Assembly (NCBI GenBank): GCA_001949185.1
Contig: BDGG01000002.1
Location: 1,919,826-1,983,825, forward strand
From: Ramazzottius varieornatus
Taxonomy: Eukaryota > Tardigrada > Eutardigrada > Parachela > Ramazzottiidae
Length of the DNA stretch: 64,000 nt
Direction of reading: 5' to 3'
How positions within the stretch are numbered: the stretch's first letter is position 1; every line of letters starts with the position of its first letter. This document shows, in pieces, positions 34,663-47,277 of this stretch. Under the pieces are notes generated by a model. That model was not told where the DNA came from, searched no databases, and worked only from the letters and a program-made list of their open reading frames with translations. A program made the position numbers and the translations under genes.

Positions 34663-35068
34663 CCTCCGTACAACCAGTAAAATCTGACCTGCAAACAAAA
34701 CAACACCACGCTCAGAAGCAATTCGGAAGGCGACAAGAAATCGCGAAAGAAACAATCGTATTGAACCATGGCAGTCAACGGAGTATTCATTCAGAGAGTC
34801 TCTCTGATTCAATCAATCGAACCTGTCGGTCAACTGCCTGATAATACAGAACCCGAGCATGAATACGATGTCATGTGAAGTCATGTTATGCAAAGGTGAG
34901 AGTTTTATGTCAGGTCATATCACTCATATGGTCGATATGGAATCATGGATTACGGAATTCAGAGTCCACGTTCCTGCATTTGTCGCGCAGTTTCTTCCAT
35001 AGTCGCCAGCTTGGATCCGAACGACTGGGTGGCTCAGAGCGGATAGAAGCATCGGGTATATCGAAAGC
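34663..35068. promoter_or_regulatory. Likely shared promoter between THOC5 (-) and the CS-domain gene (+)
   Basis: The two start codons diverge across only about 406 bp, so both promoters and 5' UTRs must lie here. No TATA box is evident. Confidence 0.45.
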
Positions 35069-36661
35069 ATGGACATGGACATCCCGAGCATGACCGAGCC
35101 AACAGTTGCCACGCCGTTCCAACTGCTGTCCTTGACCGAGAAGATGCCCAGCATCGATGTAGACGCTGCTTCACCATCGTCCATCACCTGCGTCCAGACT
35201 CTCACCGCCGTTCTTCCAGCCGAAGCCGTTGCGGTACATCCGCCCCTTACAGTTGCTCAACTGACACGCATGGAACTGATGGAGGTACATCCAAGAGACG
35301 TTGATCTGAACACAGTGGACTATTCACCCCCTCAACCAGCGCAAAGTTTCCCGACGGGTGGTGCTGAACCCACCTTTTCCGGTCTGTCTTTCAGTGAAGC
35401 TGGTCACGCTTCGGTATTACTCCGATACCTTGACATCTTTTCTCTGGTCTATGTCTTGTTTTTCCACCTGTTGTTCTTGTTTTCAGGTTCTACCGAGTCT
35501 GTCTGAGTGCTTTAGGTCAGCAACAGCGTCACTCTTGCGGGAAATCGAATGCGGCGACGACCTAGCCATTCCAGGTCCTTCAGGCGCGTCGGTGTGTCCG
35601 GCACAGCCTTCTTCGGTTGGCGGTTTCTCGTTACCGCCCATCATGATCGACCGTCCTTCGTCCTTCCACCGGTCCATCTCCTCGCCACTGTCCACTTCCG
35701 CCCCAGCCTATTTCGAAGATAACGTCCCGTCCATGTCGAGCAGTGTCAGCGAGACTGTTCGAGTGGCTCTAACTGAACGAAAGGAGGAGAATGCCAGGAA
35801 GCGAAAGAAGTTGGTATTGAGCACCAACGTTAAGTTCCCCGAAGCTACTCTACCAGCTATCCGTCCACGTTTCCAGTGGTATCAGGCTAAGGGAGTGATT
35901 CGTGTCCACTTGCTGATCCGGAACGTCCTACCTACAAATTTCAGGTATGATTTTGAAATTTATTTGAAGTTTCAATTCTAACCAATTTTTTTAGCTTCGA
36001 ATGCAACGGTCGCGATTTGGAGTTTCGCGTCAAGGCCGACAACTGTCCATACCCACCGACCCGTCCCCAGAATCCTCCTCGTCCATTAATCGATTACCAT
36101 CTTCCGCTTCGGTTGACGCATCGCGTTTACGTCGAGCCCGAATTCAGTCGAATTTCGCCTTCGCGCGTCGAGATTCATTTCAAGAAAGTCAAGCCCTTCG
36201 TCGAATGGGCTGCCTTGTGGAAAATTCCCTCGGTCGGTGGAGAGAAGCCCGAGAAGAATCCGATGGATGAGACGTCAGAAGAAGCAGACTCTGGTGAGGA
36301 TTCCGAAGAGGAAGAAAACAGTCCGATCAGACCGTCCAAAAGGTTCGTTAACGGTCCATCAGTGCCTGTTGGTGAGCCAGCTGGTGCACCGAATGTACAA
36401 AGTCATGGCGAGCCAAATGGCACACGTGACGTTGTGGTAGAAAGCCCAACTGTAGACCAGGAAATGGTTCCGCTGATGGAGTCATTGCTCGCTCAAGTGG
36501 AGAACCAGACTAAAGAAAGTACTTCGGTTCGAGAAGGGACTTTTGGAGTTCCAGTTGAGCCGTCTATGGTGCCAGAGCCGTTCAAAGATTGCGTGGAGGA
36601 TAGCGGTGGGAATAATGAGGTCTCCAGGCAGGTTGAAATCAATCCTTACGAGTTTATATAA
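35069..36661 (+). CDS. CS-domain protein with Ser-rich N-terminus
   Basis: Likely Hsp90 co-chaperone-type protein of 489 aa. Exons are 35069-35413, 35487-35944 and 35995-36661 with compatible phases. The N-terminal 240 residues are Ser/Pro-rich and disordered. The CS (p23-like) domain starts at PRFQWYQAKGVIRVHLLIRN near residue 250, continues with FECNGRDLEFRVKAD and HRVYVEPEFSRISPSRVEIH, and ends FKKVKPFVEWAALWK. The pattern is nearest to the CS domains of CHORDC1/melusin (W-x-Q-T-x-G start, K-x-E/K-P-x-x-W-x-x-L end). No CHORD zinc domain is visible. The C-terminus is acidic (EEADSGEDSEEEE) and ends NPYEFI. It shares an upstream region with THOC5. Confidence 0.72.
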
Positions 36662-37251
36662 AAAATTTCATGTGCGACTGTGTCCATCGCTTCGTCGTTC
36701 TTCTCAGACAAACAAGGAGGGTGAACATCAAACCTGAAGGTTCATGCTTAATTTTTGCAGTTTATAACGTGTCTTTTTTATTTGCTGTCGGCAGATTTTC
36801 CCCACTGGATATTCTGAATATGGTCTTCATATGCGCAGCTCATTCTGTTGTGTGTTTTCTCGCCTGTTTTCGGCACGCCTGAGTTTTTCTCTTCCGTATA
36901 TCTTACTGTTGCTCGTTCCGTCCTCTCCCGCCAACTACAGGGCTTTTCACGTTCCAAACAACAGTTACAAAAATCTGTATAAAGTCACAAAAAAGCCGAA
37001 TTTCGTCGAAAGTAATATTGTCGGAAATCAAAGATTTGGGAGCAACGAAGATATGAAAGGCACAAGTCTGAAAGATAAAAAACCGTCGAGGAAGACACCG
37101 TATGACAAAAGCTACTAAAATTCTCGTAAAAATTCGATCAGTTTTTTCTTTGAGCGCGGGGATTGAAGCTATTGCTCTCGATAACAAAGACATAAAATAT
37201 CAGAAAGGAAGAAAGTAGAAATTTTCTGAAGTAATGTCGTAATTCCAAAGC
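36662..37251. other. Convergent 3' region between CS-domain gene and Dicer
   Basis: Probably 3' UTRs. A 95-codon frame at 36831-37118 starts with a hydrophobic run but has no supporting context; I do not call it a gene. Confidence 0.4.
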
Positions 37252-40200
37252 CTAGAACGTGGCAGTTGTCGAACCCAGCTGACTCAACGCTTCTTTCGCG
37301 GCCGAACACTTGGCCGTGCGGTGGTTGTTGCCCACCCCGGTGAACACTACCGTTTCGCCTTCCTTTCGAACACTCACTTGAATCTGGACCTTGCTGTTTG
37401 ACAGGATCGTCGCTTTCCTGAGGAAATGGATTTTTTACATCGTGAAATTCAGTGAATAGATTGGGAAGCGGGCAAACTGAACGTGCAAGATCCCAATCTC
37501 AAGTGGCACACTTTACGTTGTTATTAAGAGGAAAGATGCGCCACTCGAGATAACGATCTTGATCGTTCTGTTCTCGGTATACTTACCGGAAATCGACACC
37601 ACCTGGGTTTTCTTCCAAAAGCACTCGAACGGGGTTCTTCGGACGATGCTGGACGCAGTATTCAATGCGTTTTCTCATCAGATTCCAGTACACTTTCCAC
37701 ACAGCGTCTAGGGAGAAGCCACTATCCAAGAAGATAGCACCCGCCACCGACTCGAAGACGTCACCCAAGGTCTTCGGATCTTCCGCTTCTTCGTAGCCTT
37801 CATAAGCATCCTCCTCGTCATCATCGTCATTCGGATCCATATTCAACTGCAGAAAAACCAAAGTAGTGTGAATAGAATGCTCGTACGCACAGAAAGATCA
37901 AGCTGTGAACCTTACCATGTCCTCCGGGAGACCAACGATGGTCGGGTCAATCGTCTGCATTCGGTCGACATACATCTGAATCAGGCTGAAGATTTTCGGA
38001 CTATGAAACTTGATGTTGATGTGGAATTCATGTTTGGTGGCCAGCAAAGAGAAAGTTTTGTTGTTGACCAACGCCGAGCGCAAGTCAGTCAGTTCGCCCG
38101 GACTCAAGTCTTTTCCATCCGGTGGCTTGACATCGTACAGGTGGCGCGTGATTAGGAAGTCCAAGACGGCGTCCCCTGCAAACAAACGGTTAAATTCCAT
38201 TCAGAAATCATTCAAAATAATACGCCAGAGCCTAGCTAGGAGCTCAACAAACCGAATCAACCCGATCGTTTCCCCAAGTGGCGCACGCTTCCGGTCGATG
38301 TCAATGAAAACGGGCGCCACTGGGGAAAAACAATCTGGCCAAGCGTGTTAGCCAAAGGGACGTACGTTTTCAGACATACTGGCTGGAAGCGTGCGCCACT
38401 TAGGGAAAAACTCCTTTGTCGAGTTCGATGATCTTGACCAAGTAGCGCGTGCATTCAGCCATTGACACTGAAAGCGCGCGCCACTTGGGAAAACAATATT
38501 TTCAAGTTTGTTCACCATTATATCATGGTCTGAAAGCTGCGACTGAGTTACCGATAAATTCAAGGCGTTGATAACAGTCCGTGAAGCGGTTCGAGTAGAA
38601 CGAGTTGTGAGTAAAAGCTTCCAACAAGAATGCCGGTTGACGGAACTTGTAGCCAATCTCTTCTTCAAAATCCATGAAGTTCTTCTTGAATTTCCTCAGA
38701 TACCCAATCGTCTCGGGATCCATTCTTAACAAGGGCGAAGGAACTTTGCTGATATCCCCTGAGCCAATTTGCACACCATCCTCCGGAAGGACAGTCAGAC
38801 CCAACCAGTCCATAAAGTGCATGGCACTGCTACAACCGCACTTGACCAACACCACGCCAATCAAGGCTTCCATCACGTCGGCCAGACACTTGTCGTTGAT
38901 TGCCTGGTCAACCCGCAAGTCCACGCTGACCGGACCGTTCGCTAGGTTCTTCTCGTCTGCGCCAACTTGTTCCAATCCGTTCCTTTCAGTCGAAGGCAGC
39001 GAACCATTGGAACTGCCTACTTCCATACTGTTCCCTTCATTCAGTAAGTCACTGTTCGCTTTATTCGCCGCTACACCTTCCACTTCCTCCATCTTCTTCT
39101 TCACTTCCTGGTTCGTCGTGAAGCCTGGGGGAAGAAACATGGTCGGAGGATCCAGACCTTGTCCCCGAACGAAGTTTGTCAAGCCCTTCTCCTTTGCTAA
39201 CCGGTACAGTCGCTGGTTAGAAACCTGTTCCCCCTTCAACGAAGACAGTTTTCCCTCATGGAAGGCTGGATATTTCAGGAACAAGTACACGCACGTGCTC
39301 ATCTTCAGAAAAGCATCACCCATCGTTTCCAGCCTTTCCAGATTCACCTCGTCAACCCCATTCAACGTTAGAGAAGTCAATAAGTCCGTCAATTCCGGGA
39401 AAGGCTGGTTGACGGGGTCCAGCAAGAACTCTGCGTCAAGGTAGAACGGCGGCTCGACCAGACGTGAATTACACCCGGGTGGAACGGGCAAGACAGGCTG
39501 AGTCACCCCGGGAGTAACGTCCGGCCATGTGTTGGTACTGAACCGATTGACTTGACTGGTTTCTGTCAAAGGCAGCTTTTTTCTCTTCTGCTGGGCCTTG
39601 TAGAACATTTTCTGAGTGTAGTCGCCAAACAGAAAACCTTTTCCCCGTTCAACTGAAGTATCTGTCGTGTTTTCTTTGCTTTCTTCTGCCGGAGTCTGTG
39701 ATCTATTCATGTCTGGAAGTACAGCGTGACTGTCTAGAGCGAGGCGTTTGACTGAATGCTCGATGTTGGTAGCTGCTTTGACTAGGTGATCGTACAAGTT
39801 CGGGTACGCGTGTGGGAACGGCTGCCACTGTAACGGCGCAGGCACGCCCTTACCGATACCCGTCTCGCGGCGAAGACGCTCATACAGCGACGAGACGTTG
39901 GCGAAACCATGGAGGCGGTAAAGGATGGAGGGAAGGAGACGGAGCTTGAAGTACAAGGCGGAAGTGACCGGAAGGACTTGGCAGAGCTCAGCGGCCACCA
40001 GCAGGAAACCTTCGGCTGTGATGCCTGGCTTACTCTTGTTACTTGCTCGCTTGGAGTCCTCCTTGCTTTCTTCGGGTTTTGGACGGAGGAAGTGCAGCCT
40101 GAAAAGATAAAACAGAAGATTAGAAACCTTATTCGTGGGGGGAAATCCCACACACTAGATGTGGGAAGTTATGTTGGGCACAGGATGTGATTCTACCGAT

Positions 40201-43200
40201 TTCCTATGAATATCCTTGTAAGGGTTGCGCCGAGCACGGGCTTGATAGAAATCTTGCAGGAAAACGGCAGAATGACAAAATACCGTGCAACGAATTCATT
40301 GTACCGCTTCTTCCTGGTTTTTGTTTCTGGAATTCTGTTTTCCGCACACGTTCTTCATAGCTTCCGAAAGTATCTTTCGCTTACCCTTTTGAGCAGTGCC
40401 GTAGAGCCAGCATGGGCTGTTGGGCGTGTTGCAGCTCAATCCCGTTCTCCGCCCTGACATGTTCCATATGTGTCAATGCGTCTTCGCCGTTCGCGTCGAA
40501 CTGCGGGGACAAGGGTGTCAAGTCCTCCCTGACGTCCATCACGTGATGTCTAAAGACGGTCGGCAGCCCATCTTTGTGGCCCTTCATGTGGGTCGTCACG
40601 ACCACCTTCCCCCGATACTCGACCGCGTTCAACAGACCTTTCGTCTTGTCCTCCTTCACCACAAACCCAGCTTTCTGTCCGACTTCGTTGACTGTCTTCC
40701 AGTCGACCTTACCGTCCTTTAAGGCAACGACAAAGAGTTTGTCGTAGTGGTTCTTGTCTAACGGCAGGAGTCCTTCGAGCTGCAGGATATCTTCGAAGAC
40801 GACGGTATGGAAGGATCGAGCTTGTTCGACCTGTTGTTCGGCTAACTCAATGGGCTTGAGAAAGTAGAAATCGACAGTGTACTCGCGCATGCTGATGTAG
40901 AGAGGGAAGAGTGGAATGGTGGGGAGGAAGTCTCGGGTAACGAGACCGAGGACGACGGAAGGGTCGTACTCGAAACGCGAGTCGACGTCGTCGTGGATCT
41001 TGCCGGTCCATGTTAACCTAATCTCGTACAGGAAGCGCACGGCTTTGGGCATGTGTGGGACCGGTGTGAAACATTTGGCGACCTATTTAAAAACTACATT
41101 CTGCTCATCACAATCATCACATGCTACGCTCATCACATGCTACGAACACAACGAAACTCCACACTTCCGGTTTGACGACTCGATCGGGTCTTTCAGTATT
41201 ATCATGCCGCTCTTAGATCCTTTTTCGGCTTGACATGTCGACTTTGGGCGAAAGAATGTGTAAAACACTGCGGATTTTATCGAGTAGTTACCTTTATTAA
41301 GAAAATGAAAAATCTTCATATCGCGCGTCACTCAAACCTTTCAAGCGACAACAATATTCACGAACTGAAACTCTAGAAAATAAAACTTCAAGCGAGAAAG
41401 TGCGGGCCAGCTCATCACAGAAGCGATACAAAAGACCCAACAGAGGCTGCGTTATACTGAAAGACCCGACATAGTGAACACAAGTAGTTTCGGAACTTTT
41501 ATTGGGGATCTGGGATGCCGGAAGTTGCCTTACTGTACCTGTTTGGAGTAAATTTGCTGCCTTTTCTTGGTTCCCGCTTTCGGTCTGCCCTCTTCAGCGA
41601 CTTCCGGTTGGTATGCCTTGGTGAACTCTCTGGCTTGCTCACGCCATTTTTCTTTGGGCCAAGGCAGGAGGTTTTCCGGGTCCAGCTCGCCAACTTCAAA
41701 CAGTTTCTTGCAGCACAAGAGGGCGGAAGCTTTCTTGGCTGACACCTTGCTTTTCATCGCCGGACTCTAAACAAAAACGACCATTCATCCAAACAACAGT
41801 TCGACGTACTAAATTTCGTATTAAAGTTTGGCGATATTCGTACCGTGACAGGGTCTTTGATGGCGGCACTTCGGGGTAAATGCGCCGTACAGATGAACTG
41901 ATCCTTTCCCAGCTTCTCTTCTTCCATGTAGACCAAACAGGAAGTCATGTTGTCGTTGGGAAGAGTATTCAGATATCTGTAAAAATATAGGAATAAACTC
42001 TAACGACGCCAAAATATTAGCTCTGTTAGAGAAAAAATGTATCTTGTGATACCGTTGAAGGGTGACTAAGGCAGTGTCCATTGAAATGATCGCGCTGCTG
42101 TATGGTGACCGGAAGGGTGGATACTCCTCGTCGTCAAAGTGCTTGTCCCGCTCTTCGGCGGTAGGACAAGCTCGATCGTAGCAATGCCGCTTCATCACCT
42201 CATCCAGCTCTTGGAATTCCCGAAGTTCTTGGTTCTCAAAAGCCGTCCGATGTCGACTCTCAATCATCATGATGAACTGCGAGTTCTCTGCTCGAGCTCG
42301 TCCACGCGACTGTACATACCTGCAAAAATGGAACCTTCAGCATTCATCATTCATTTTAAAGTTTCGGACCCAGGGTTCCGGCAAACAAAGTCGACAGGAT
42401 CATTTTTTCTAAATGGCGCACTTGTCCAGTGATATCGACTGAGCGCATGCGCCACTTAAAGAAACGCCACACGAGCAAGATGGTTTCTTCAAACGGTGCA
42501 CGTTTCCAGCCAATAACACGAAAATTATACGCCACTCAACAAATCAGTCTTTTCCAGTCTTTTCCTTTGTCATAAAATACAATAAGTCATAATTGGGTCG
42601 ACTGAAAAACTTCTTACGAGCGATAATTTTGTGGTTGATCGAAGCGAATGATCAGGTTACACTCCCTAACGTCGAAGCCTTCTTCCACCACGTCGGTAGA
42701 GACCAGCACGTTGATGGCGCCTTTGCGGAACAGATCCAGTGTATTCCGCAGTTGCTTCAGCGAAAGGTGGGGCTTCTCCCCACTAGACTCTATCGCGCCG
42801 CTCTCCGTCAGCTGCCCCACACAAAACCCACTGCTAATATAGGAATGTGTCGTCGAAGACTTACTGGACCCGATCAGCTGCAGGAGCGTGTGTAACGCCC
42901 ACGCATTGTACCGTTCCTTTACGAAGACGATACAACAAAAATCTTCCCTCTGCCCTGTAAAGCGAAAAACTTCTCCATGGAGTACTCAAACTGCACCAGC
43001 AAGATAGAGATCGAGGCTGTCCTCGATAGCAACCACAGCACAGCCACCCTTATTTCTATTCAAAAGACACAACTGTATGAAATGTGACGACGGAACAGAA
43101 AGCGAGGTAAAACTGGTGTCGTCATGCACAGTTCCTCGGTTTCTGTTTCCACACTACACTGCGCTACAAAGTCCAGGAGAACACGGAAAAAGCCTATTCA

Positions 43201-46166
43201 GAATAATCAGGTAGTGAAATCTTACCGTTATTCGAGAACTGGTCGAGAAGCTCAATCAGTCGTCTCGCTTTAGGTGAAATCAGGTCCCAAATCCCCTCGG
43301 AATTCTGCGGCGTGACGTCGAGGACGCCAAAGTCCATTTCCAATTGTGAGCCAAAAACCTGTAGCGTGGATATGCTGGAGTGGACAGGCACGGTAGTCTC
43401 GTGCAGGAAGATGCCCAAACTTCTCATCATTAGCAAATCTTCCAGCAGCAACCCCGAAGTCTGAACAGAGGTCAAAATTACCTTTGGGATAAATTCTCAA
43501 GTACTTCCGTCTTTTTGTTTACTTACTTTGTAGGCGCACCAAGGACCCAAGGACAGCAGCGTGTTCTGAACCTGTCCCAGGTGGTTCTTGGTCTCCTTCA
43601 GAGTAGACAAGCCACCTAGAGGATATAAGACAAGCGGCTCTAATGGCACGACCACCACTTCATCCATGTCTTCTTCGTCATTCACAGCCACATGACGGGT
43701 AGCGGTGGGCTTCTTGACAGCTGCTTCGATCCATTCGATGATGGCCGTTAGACCTTCTCTCAAGTCATCCAGCTCTTCCGTCATTCGCATAGTCTACGGG
43801 AGGATCTTGAGTTTCATAAATGATATTCCACCAGAGATCGCCAAGAAACTCGGCAAGCAAAGTCGACAAGATTGTCTCTCCAAGTGGCACACTTTTCAAT
43901 GACATTGGCTGAAGACGTGCGGCAGTGGGGAAAAATCGATGTGCCCAGTTTGAATGGTTTCCACGTCGCGCACGGCTGTGGCCAATAAAACTGCAAAAGT
44001 GCGCCACTTGAAAGGCTGTCTTGTCGAGTTTATCGGCTGAGCTTCTATGGTTCGACACTGGGTGGACGCTCTCGAGATATGGAGAAAACTATTAGTCGAA
44101 AGAAGGATCTCAGTAAATACCTCGTAGCAGTCGACAGCGGGTTCGGCTCTTCTACCATGAACGATTAACGAATCATCCATGGAAGTCCATACGGTAGCGC
44201 CCATACATTGCTCCAAATCCTTGATCTTTGCTTCCAACTTCTCCTGCGTGGTCAACTTCCCTTGCTGGGTTGGGTTCGGCTTCGAGAAGGGCGAAGCTTT
44301 CTTGTCCAGCTTGATATTGATGACAGAGGCCGTCAAACCTATATAACAGCAACCCACTTGAGGCAGAACGTTATTCGGTCACTTCTGTCGCAAGCACCTG
44401 ACCGAGAATTCTGGGCTTGTGCGGATGTTTATCGCCGTGCAAGAGTCTCATGATCTCGCGGTATGGATGCTTCTCAGAGGCATGATGACACTCATCCAGA
44501 ATGATGAGGTTGAGGCGCTTGGGCTCAATAATGGCATTACTGAGCAGCATCTTGAAAATGTCGTGAACCATAACCAAAATCTTGTTCTTTTTGAACTCGG
44601 TGGTCCACTTGGCCAGGGTCCACTCATCCACGCCTGCTGAGCCATGGTATGCTACAACCGGAAACGATGAAAATCACAAAGCCAAACAAGGCGTTCCCAC
44701 TTGTTTCCAATTGAAATTACCAATCATACCTCCAGTTGGAAGACCGGTCATCTGTCTCAAGACTCTGGACTGCTGTTCTACCAGCGGGACTAAGAGAAGC
44801 AACAGTAAAACTATGGTAAGATGAAATTTGCATGGTGGTCAAGAGTTGTTACCTGAAGGAACGACGAAGACAGTTCGCATTCCACCTTTGTCCCATTCCT
44901 CGGCTAATTGTTCTTGCAGTTCTTGAATCACTTTGACAGCAATGTAGGTCTTTCCCGTTCCTGAAAATACAAGTATGTCGAGACTTTCCACATTACTATC
45001 GACGTATCGGGCAGGAAAGTCAGAAGGGGGAATACCAGACAGCTTCGCGTCCTGGCTCCAACCGAAGTCACGCCAACGCACGAAGTATCACAATAATACA
45101 TAGGGGGTTCAAAAAGTCATAAAGCTGCGTCACCACAAATTCTGTGGTTGTTCGATCTCTGCAAGTTTTTGCTCGAGAATAAAGTAACTTATGGGCAACA
45201 CGGCACAATTGTAGCCTAGGCTGGGAAGTCAATCGTTGGAAAAATTTTCTAAGGTATATGAAAGGAGGTTTTTTTAGGGCTCCACGCTCTAGAAGTTACG
45301 TAGTTTCTTCCTCATCGTACGTTTGAGTCCGACTTCAGCTCTGGATGAAAGTGGGATCTCTAGTGACTAGTTTGAGTAGAAGGAAGTCAAGCCTAACCGC
45401 TGTCCAGGCTCGAGAAGAGATTTCATTTTTAGACAAAGCGAGAGTGCGCAAGTGAAACGAGGAAAAACCGCCTGGTGCGGTACCGGATCACCAGCTGGAT
45501 TTTGAGAACTTTTCTGTTTCCTCCACCGTGTTTCGATTTCTGATAAAAGTAAGCTTTCACTCTGTATTCCCTTCGTACTCTAGTTGCTTTTTGTCGAAGC
45601 GCTAGAAAATCGTCTATCGCAAATATTCGAAAAACTGCATTTCCACGATCGGCGCGGATAACGCAGGAATAACATCACAAAATGCGCGAGTTTGAGAGGA
45701 AAATCGAAAAACGATTTTTCGCATCTTTTCAAAAAATTATTTCTCCTCCTGTTCGAGTGCCAAGTACTCCATCTTTTGAGGGTAGTGATTAGAAGAGATG
45801 GTCTATCTTTCAAGAGCGTGCTCTGGAAAATAGCACTTTCAGGTGGACTGTGCCCTAAAACTTATTGAACCTTACGTATCAAAGGGGACGACATGATTCT
45901 ATTCAATCTGCGCTATCGCTGTGACGTCATGGGCAGCACCAAGCAATCAACGGAATCTAAATAGACTAACCAGTTCCCAACGCGCAGACGATGCTCTCGT
46001 TGACAGCCCGCGCTACCAGCTCATCCTGAAGAGCAGAAGGTAGATTTACGATAAGTTTTCCCGTAGTCACTCCCAATCTTACTTGGTAAGCTCGCTTCGT
46101 GAAGTTGTCTGGAAGAGCAGGCTGAGGAGCATAGGAACCAGCACTGGTACCGGCTTGGCTATCCAT
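37252..46166 (-). CDS. Dicer: Dicer, complete domain set
   Basis: Double-stranded-RNA endoribonuclease of the miRNA/siRNA pathway. ATG 46166 (MDSQAGTSAG). Exons 46166-46083 and 46025-45971 join to 44960-44853 and form the P-loop ALGTGTGKT. Motif II LDECHHA lies near 44480-44503, and GLTASV opens the next exon. HELICc (IVFVKER, VLVSTDVVEEGFDVRECNLI) ends at 42617; YVQSRGRAR follows. DUF283 spans about 42300-41760, and GELDPENLLPW lies near 41680. Platform/PAZ is 41082-40385. RNase IIIa has LERLETMGD (39315-39341) and DKCLADVMEALIG. RNase IIIb is assembled across an intron (38552|38175) as QRLEFIG plus DAVLDFLITRHLYD, and has TLGDVFESVAGAIFLDSG. The dsRBD ends at 37252. All four acidic residues of each RNase III centre that I could check are present. 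The stop at 41530 lies in an intron (donor CAG|GTACAG at 41537). I cannot say whether it is the Dcr-1 or Dcr-2 type. Confidence 0.93.
37469..37575. repeat. Palindromic element copy 6 (Dicer intron)
   Basis: GGCAAACTGAACGTGCAAGA, TCTCAAGTGGCACACTTTAC ... AAGATGCGCCACTCGAG. Lies between the two final Dicer exons. Confidence 0.7.
38249..38520. repeat. Palindromic element copies 7a-7c (Dicer intron)
   Basis: Three half- or full units in one intron: CCCAAGTGGCGCACGCTTCC ... GGGCGCCACTGGGG at 38270-38325; AAGCGTGCGCCACTTAGGG near 38386; GCGCGTGCATTCAGCC ... AAGCGCGCGCCACTTGGG at 38444-38492. It splits the RNase IIIb signature codons. Confidence 0.8.
42378..42560. repeat. Palindromic element copies 8a/8b (Dicer intron)
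   Basis: CCGGCAAACAAAGTCGACAG, AAATGGCGCACTTGTCC ... GCGCATGCGCCACTTAA, then AACGGTGCACGTTTCCAGCC ... ATTATACGCCACTC. Confidence 0.75.
43848..44042. repeat. Palindromic element copies 9a/9b (Dicer intron)
   Basis: CTCGGCAAGCAAAGTCGACA, CTCCAAGTGGCACACTTTTC ... AAGTGCGCCACTTGAAAGGC, then TGTCTTGTCGAGTTTATCGG. Both outer ends are well preserved here. Confidence 0.8.
44961..45970 (-). other. Longest Dicer intron
   Basis: About 1.0 kb that interrupts the helicase P-loop codons. No palindromic element, transposase or other gene is recognised; the short open frames inside are uninformative. Confidence 0.6.
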
Positions 46167-46491
46167 CTCGGGAAAGTCAACTGGCTCCGGATGGCACTTC
46201 GTTCTTCCTTGGCATACCCTTGGAATTCCTATCGAAAAAGCTATGCCCTACCTTGCTGCCATCGTTTGTCTGGACAACGGTTGGGTGTAACGCATCAAGA
46301 GACAAAGGATGGACTTTGGACTTCCGAATGAGAAAATCACAATAACACTGATTAGCGATTATTGATGTCCAATCAACAATCAAGCACCAAACAGTCGGAC
46401 GGTGGTAGTGGGAACCGCTAGCGTAATATATACCAAGCACCTACTCCGTGTTCGGAATTTACGTTCGTACGCCTACTAAGCTCTGTTTCAT

Positions 46492-47277
46492 TAGTGATGT
46501 TCTAATATAGTAATATTTTATTAAAGTAGATGATAGTAGATGGTTTTAGCATCTACTATATTTAGTAATATTTAGTAAACGGATTTGGGCACCGAAACCC
46601 AATATTAATATTTTAGTAGTTTGAGACTGAGGTCTGATATTTTATTATTATTAAAATGTCCATCATCCGTATTAAAATATATTTTAATGAGAGTAACGCT
46701 GCCGTTGCTTCGAAAAACCGGTTGATTTGCTGAATTTGGCGCGTGTGCGCTAGTTATGTAATCTGCGACCACGCCTCGCAAAGTGCACAACATCCCAACG
46801 ATGGCCCTACACGCTTACAGTAGGGCTATCGTGGATGCATACGCTTACATCATGCACCTACATACGGTGTGGCGCAGCAACCTACCATGTCACAGAGTGC
46901 AGGTGCAGGATGCGAGATCTAGTACGGGCACTGGTAGTGCGGACGACAATTTTCTCGTCTGTCATTTTCCGTTGTTCAAAAAGTACTATCAGCTTGTCAG
47001 CGTCAGGTCAAACATTATGCTCTCTTCGGGCGAATATTTAGCAGAGTGTTTTGCTGATGAGGATGGTTATGAGACTGGGTGCCACGACCTGCCGTTGAGT
47101 TCTACAGTATTGAAGTATACTTTAATACCAAACTCACAGGAGTGCTGCTATTGTAATATTTTATTACGTCAGGCGAAGGTTTTACAATAATAATTCCAAA
47201 TTAGTAAGACTTGGGTGGACGGCTGATATTTATTTTTATTATATTAGATGTCACTATCCCATAGTAGAACATCACTA
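46492..47277. mobile_element. AT-rich TIR element, 786 bp
   Basis: Perfect 13-bp terminal inverted repeats TAGTGATGTTCTA (46492-46504) and TAGAACATCACTA (47265-47277). Flanks TGTTTCAT and TGTATCTA could be a decayed 8-bp duplication. The interior is rich in TAATATTTTA-type repeats and has no transposase. hAT origin is possible but unproven. It lies 325 bp upstream of the Dicer start codon. Confidence 0.7.

Noticed and set aside
36831-37118. Possible small secreted basic protein
   Set aside because: It sits in the convergent 3' region of two genes, and has no repeats, cysteines or promoter to support it. The hydrophobic start alone is weak evidence.
38523-38575. Apparent Asp-to-Asn change in the RNase IIIb motif (FIGNSV)
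   Set aside because: Those residues are read from the intron. Splicing at the GTAACT donor restores GDAVLD from the exon at 38175.
38674-39444. 256-codon frame on the + strand
   Set aside because: It is the antisense of the Dicer RNase IIIa exon and has no family features of its own.
41530-41757. Stop codon that would split Dicer into a helicase gene and a PAZ/RNase III gene
   Set aside because: The stop lies 6 bases past a CAG|GTACAG donor. The next exon (acceptor AAATAG before 41082) joins in phase and continues the Dicer order of domains.
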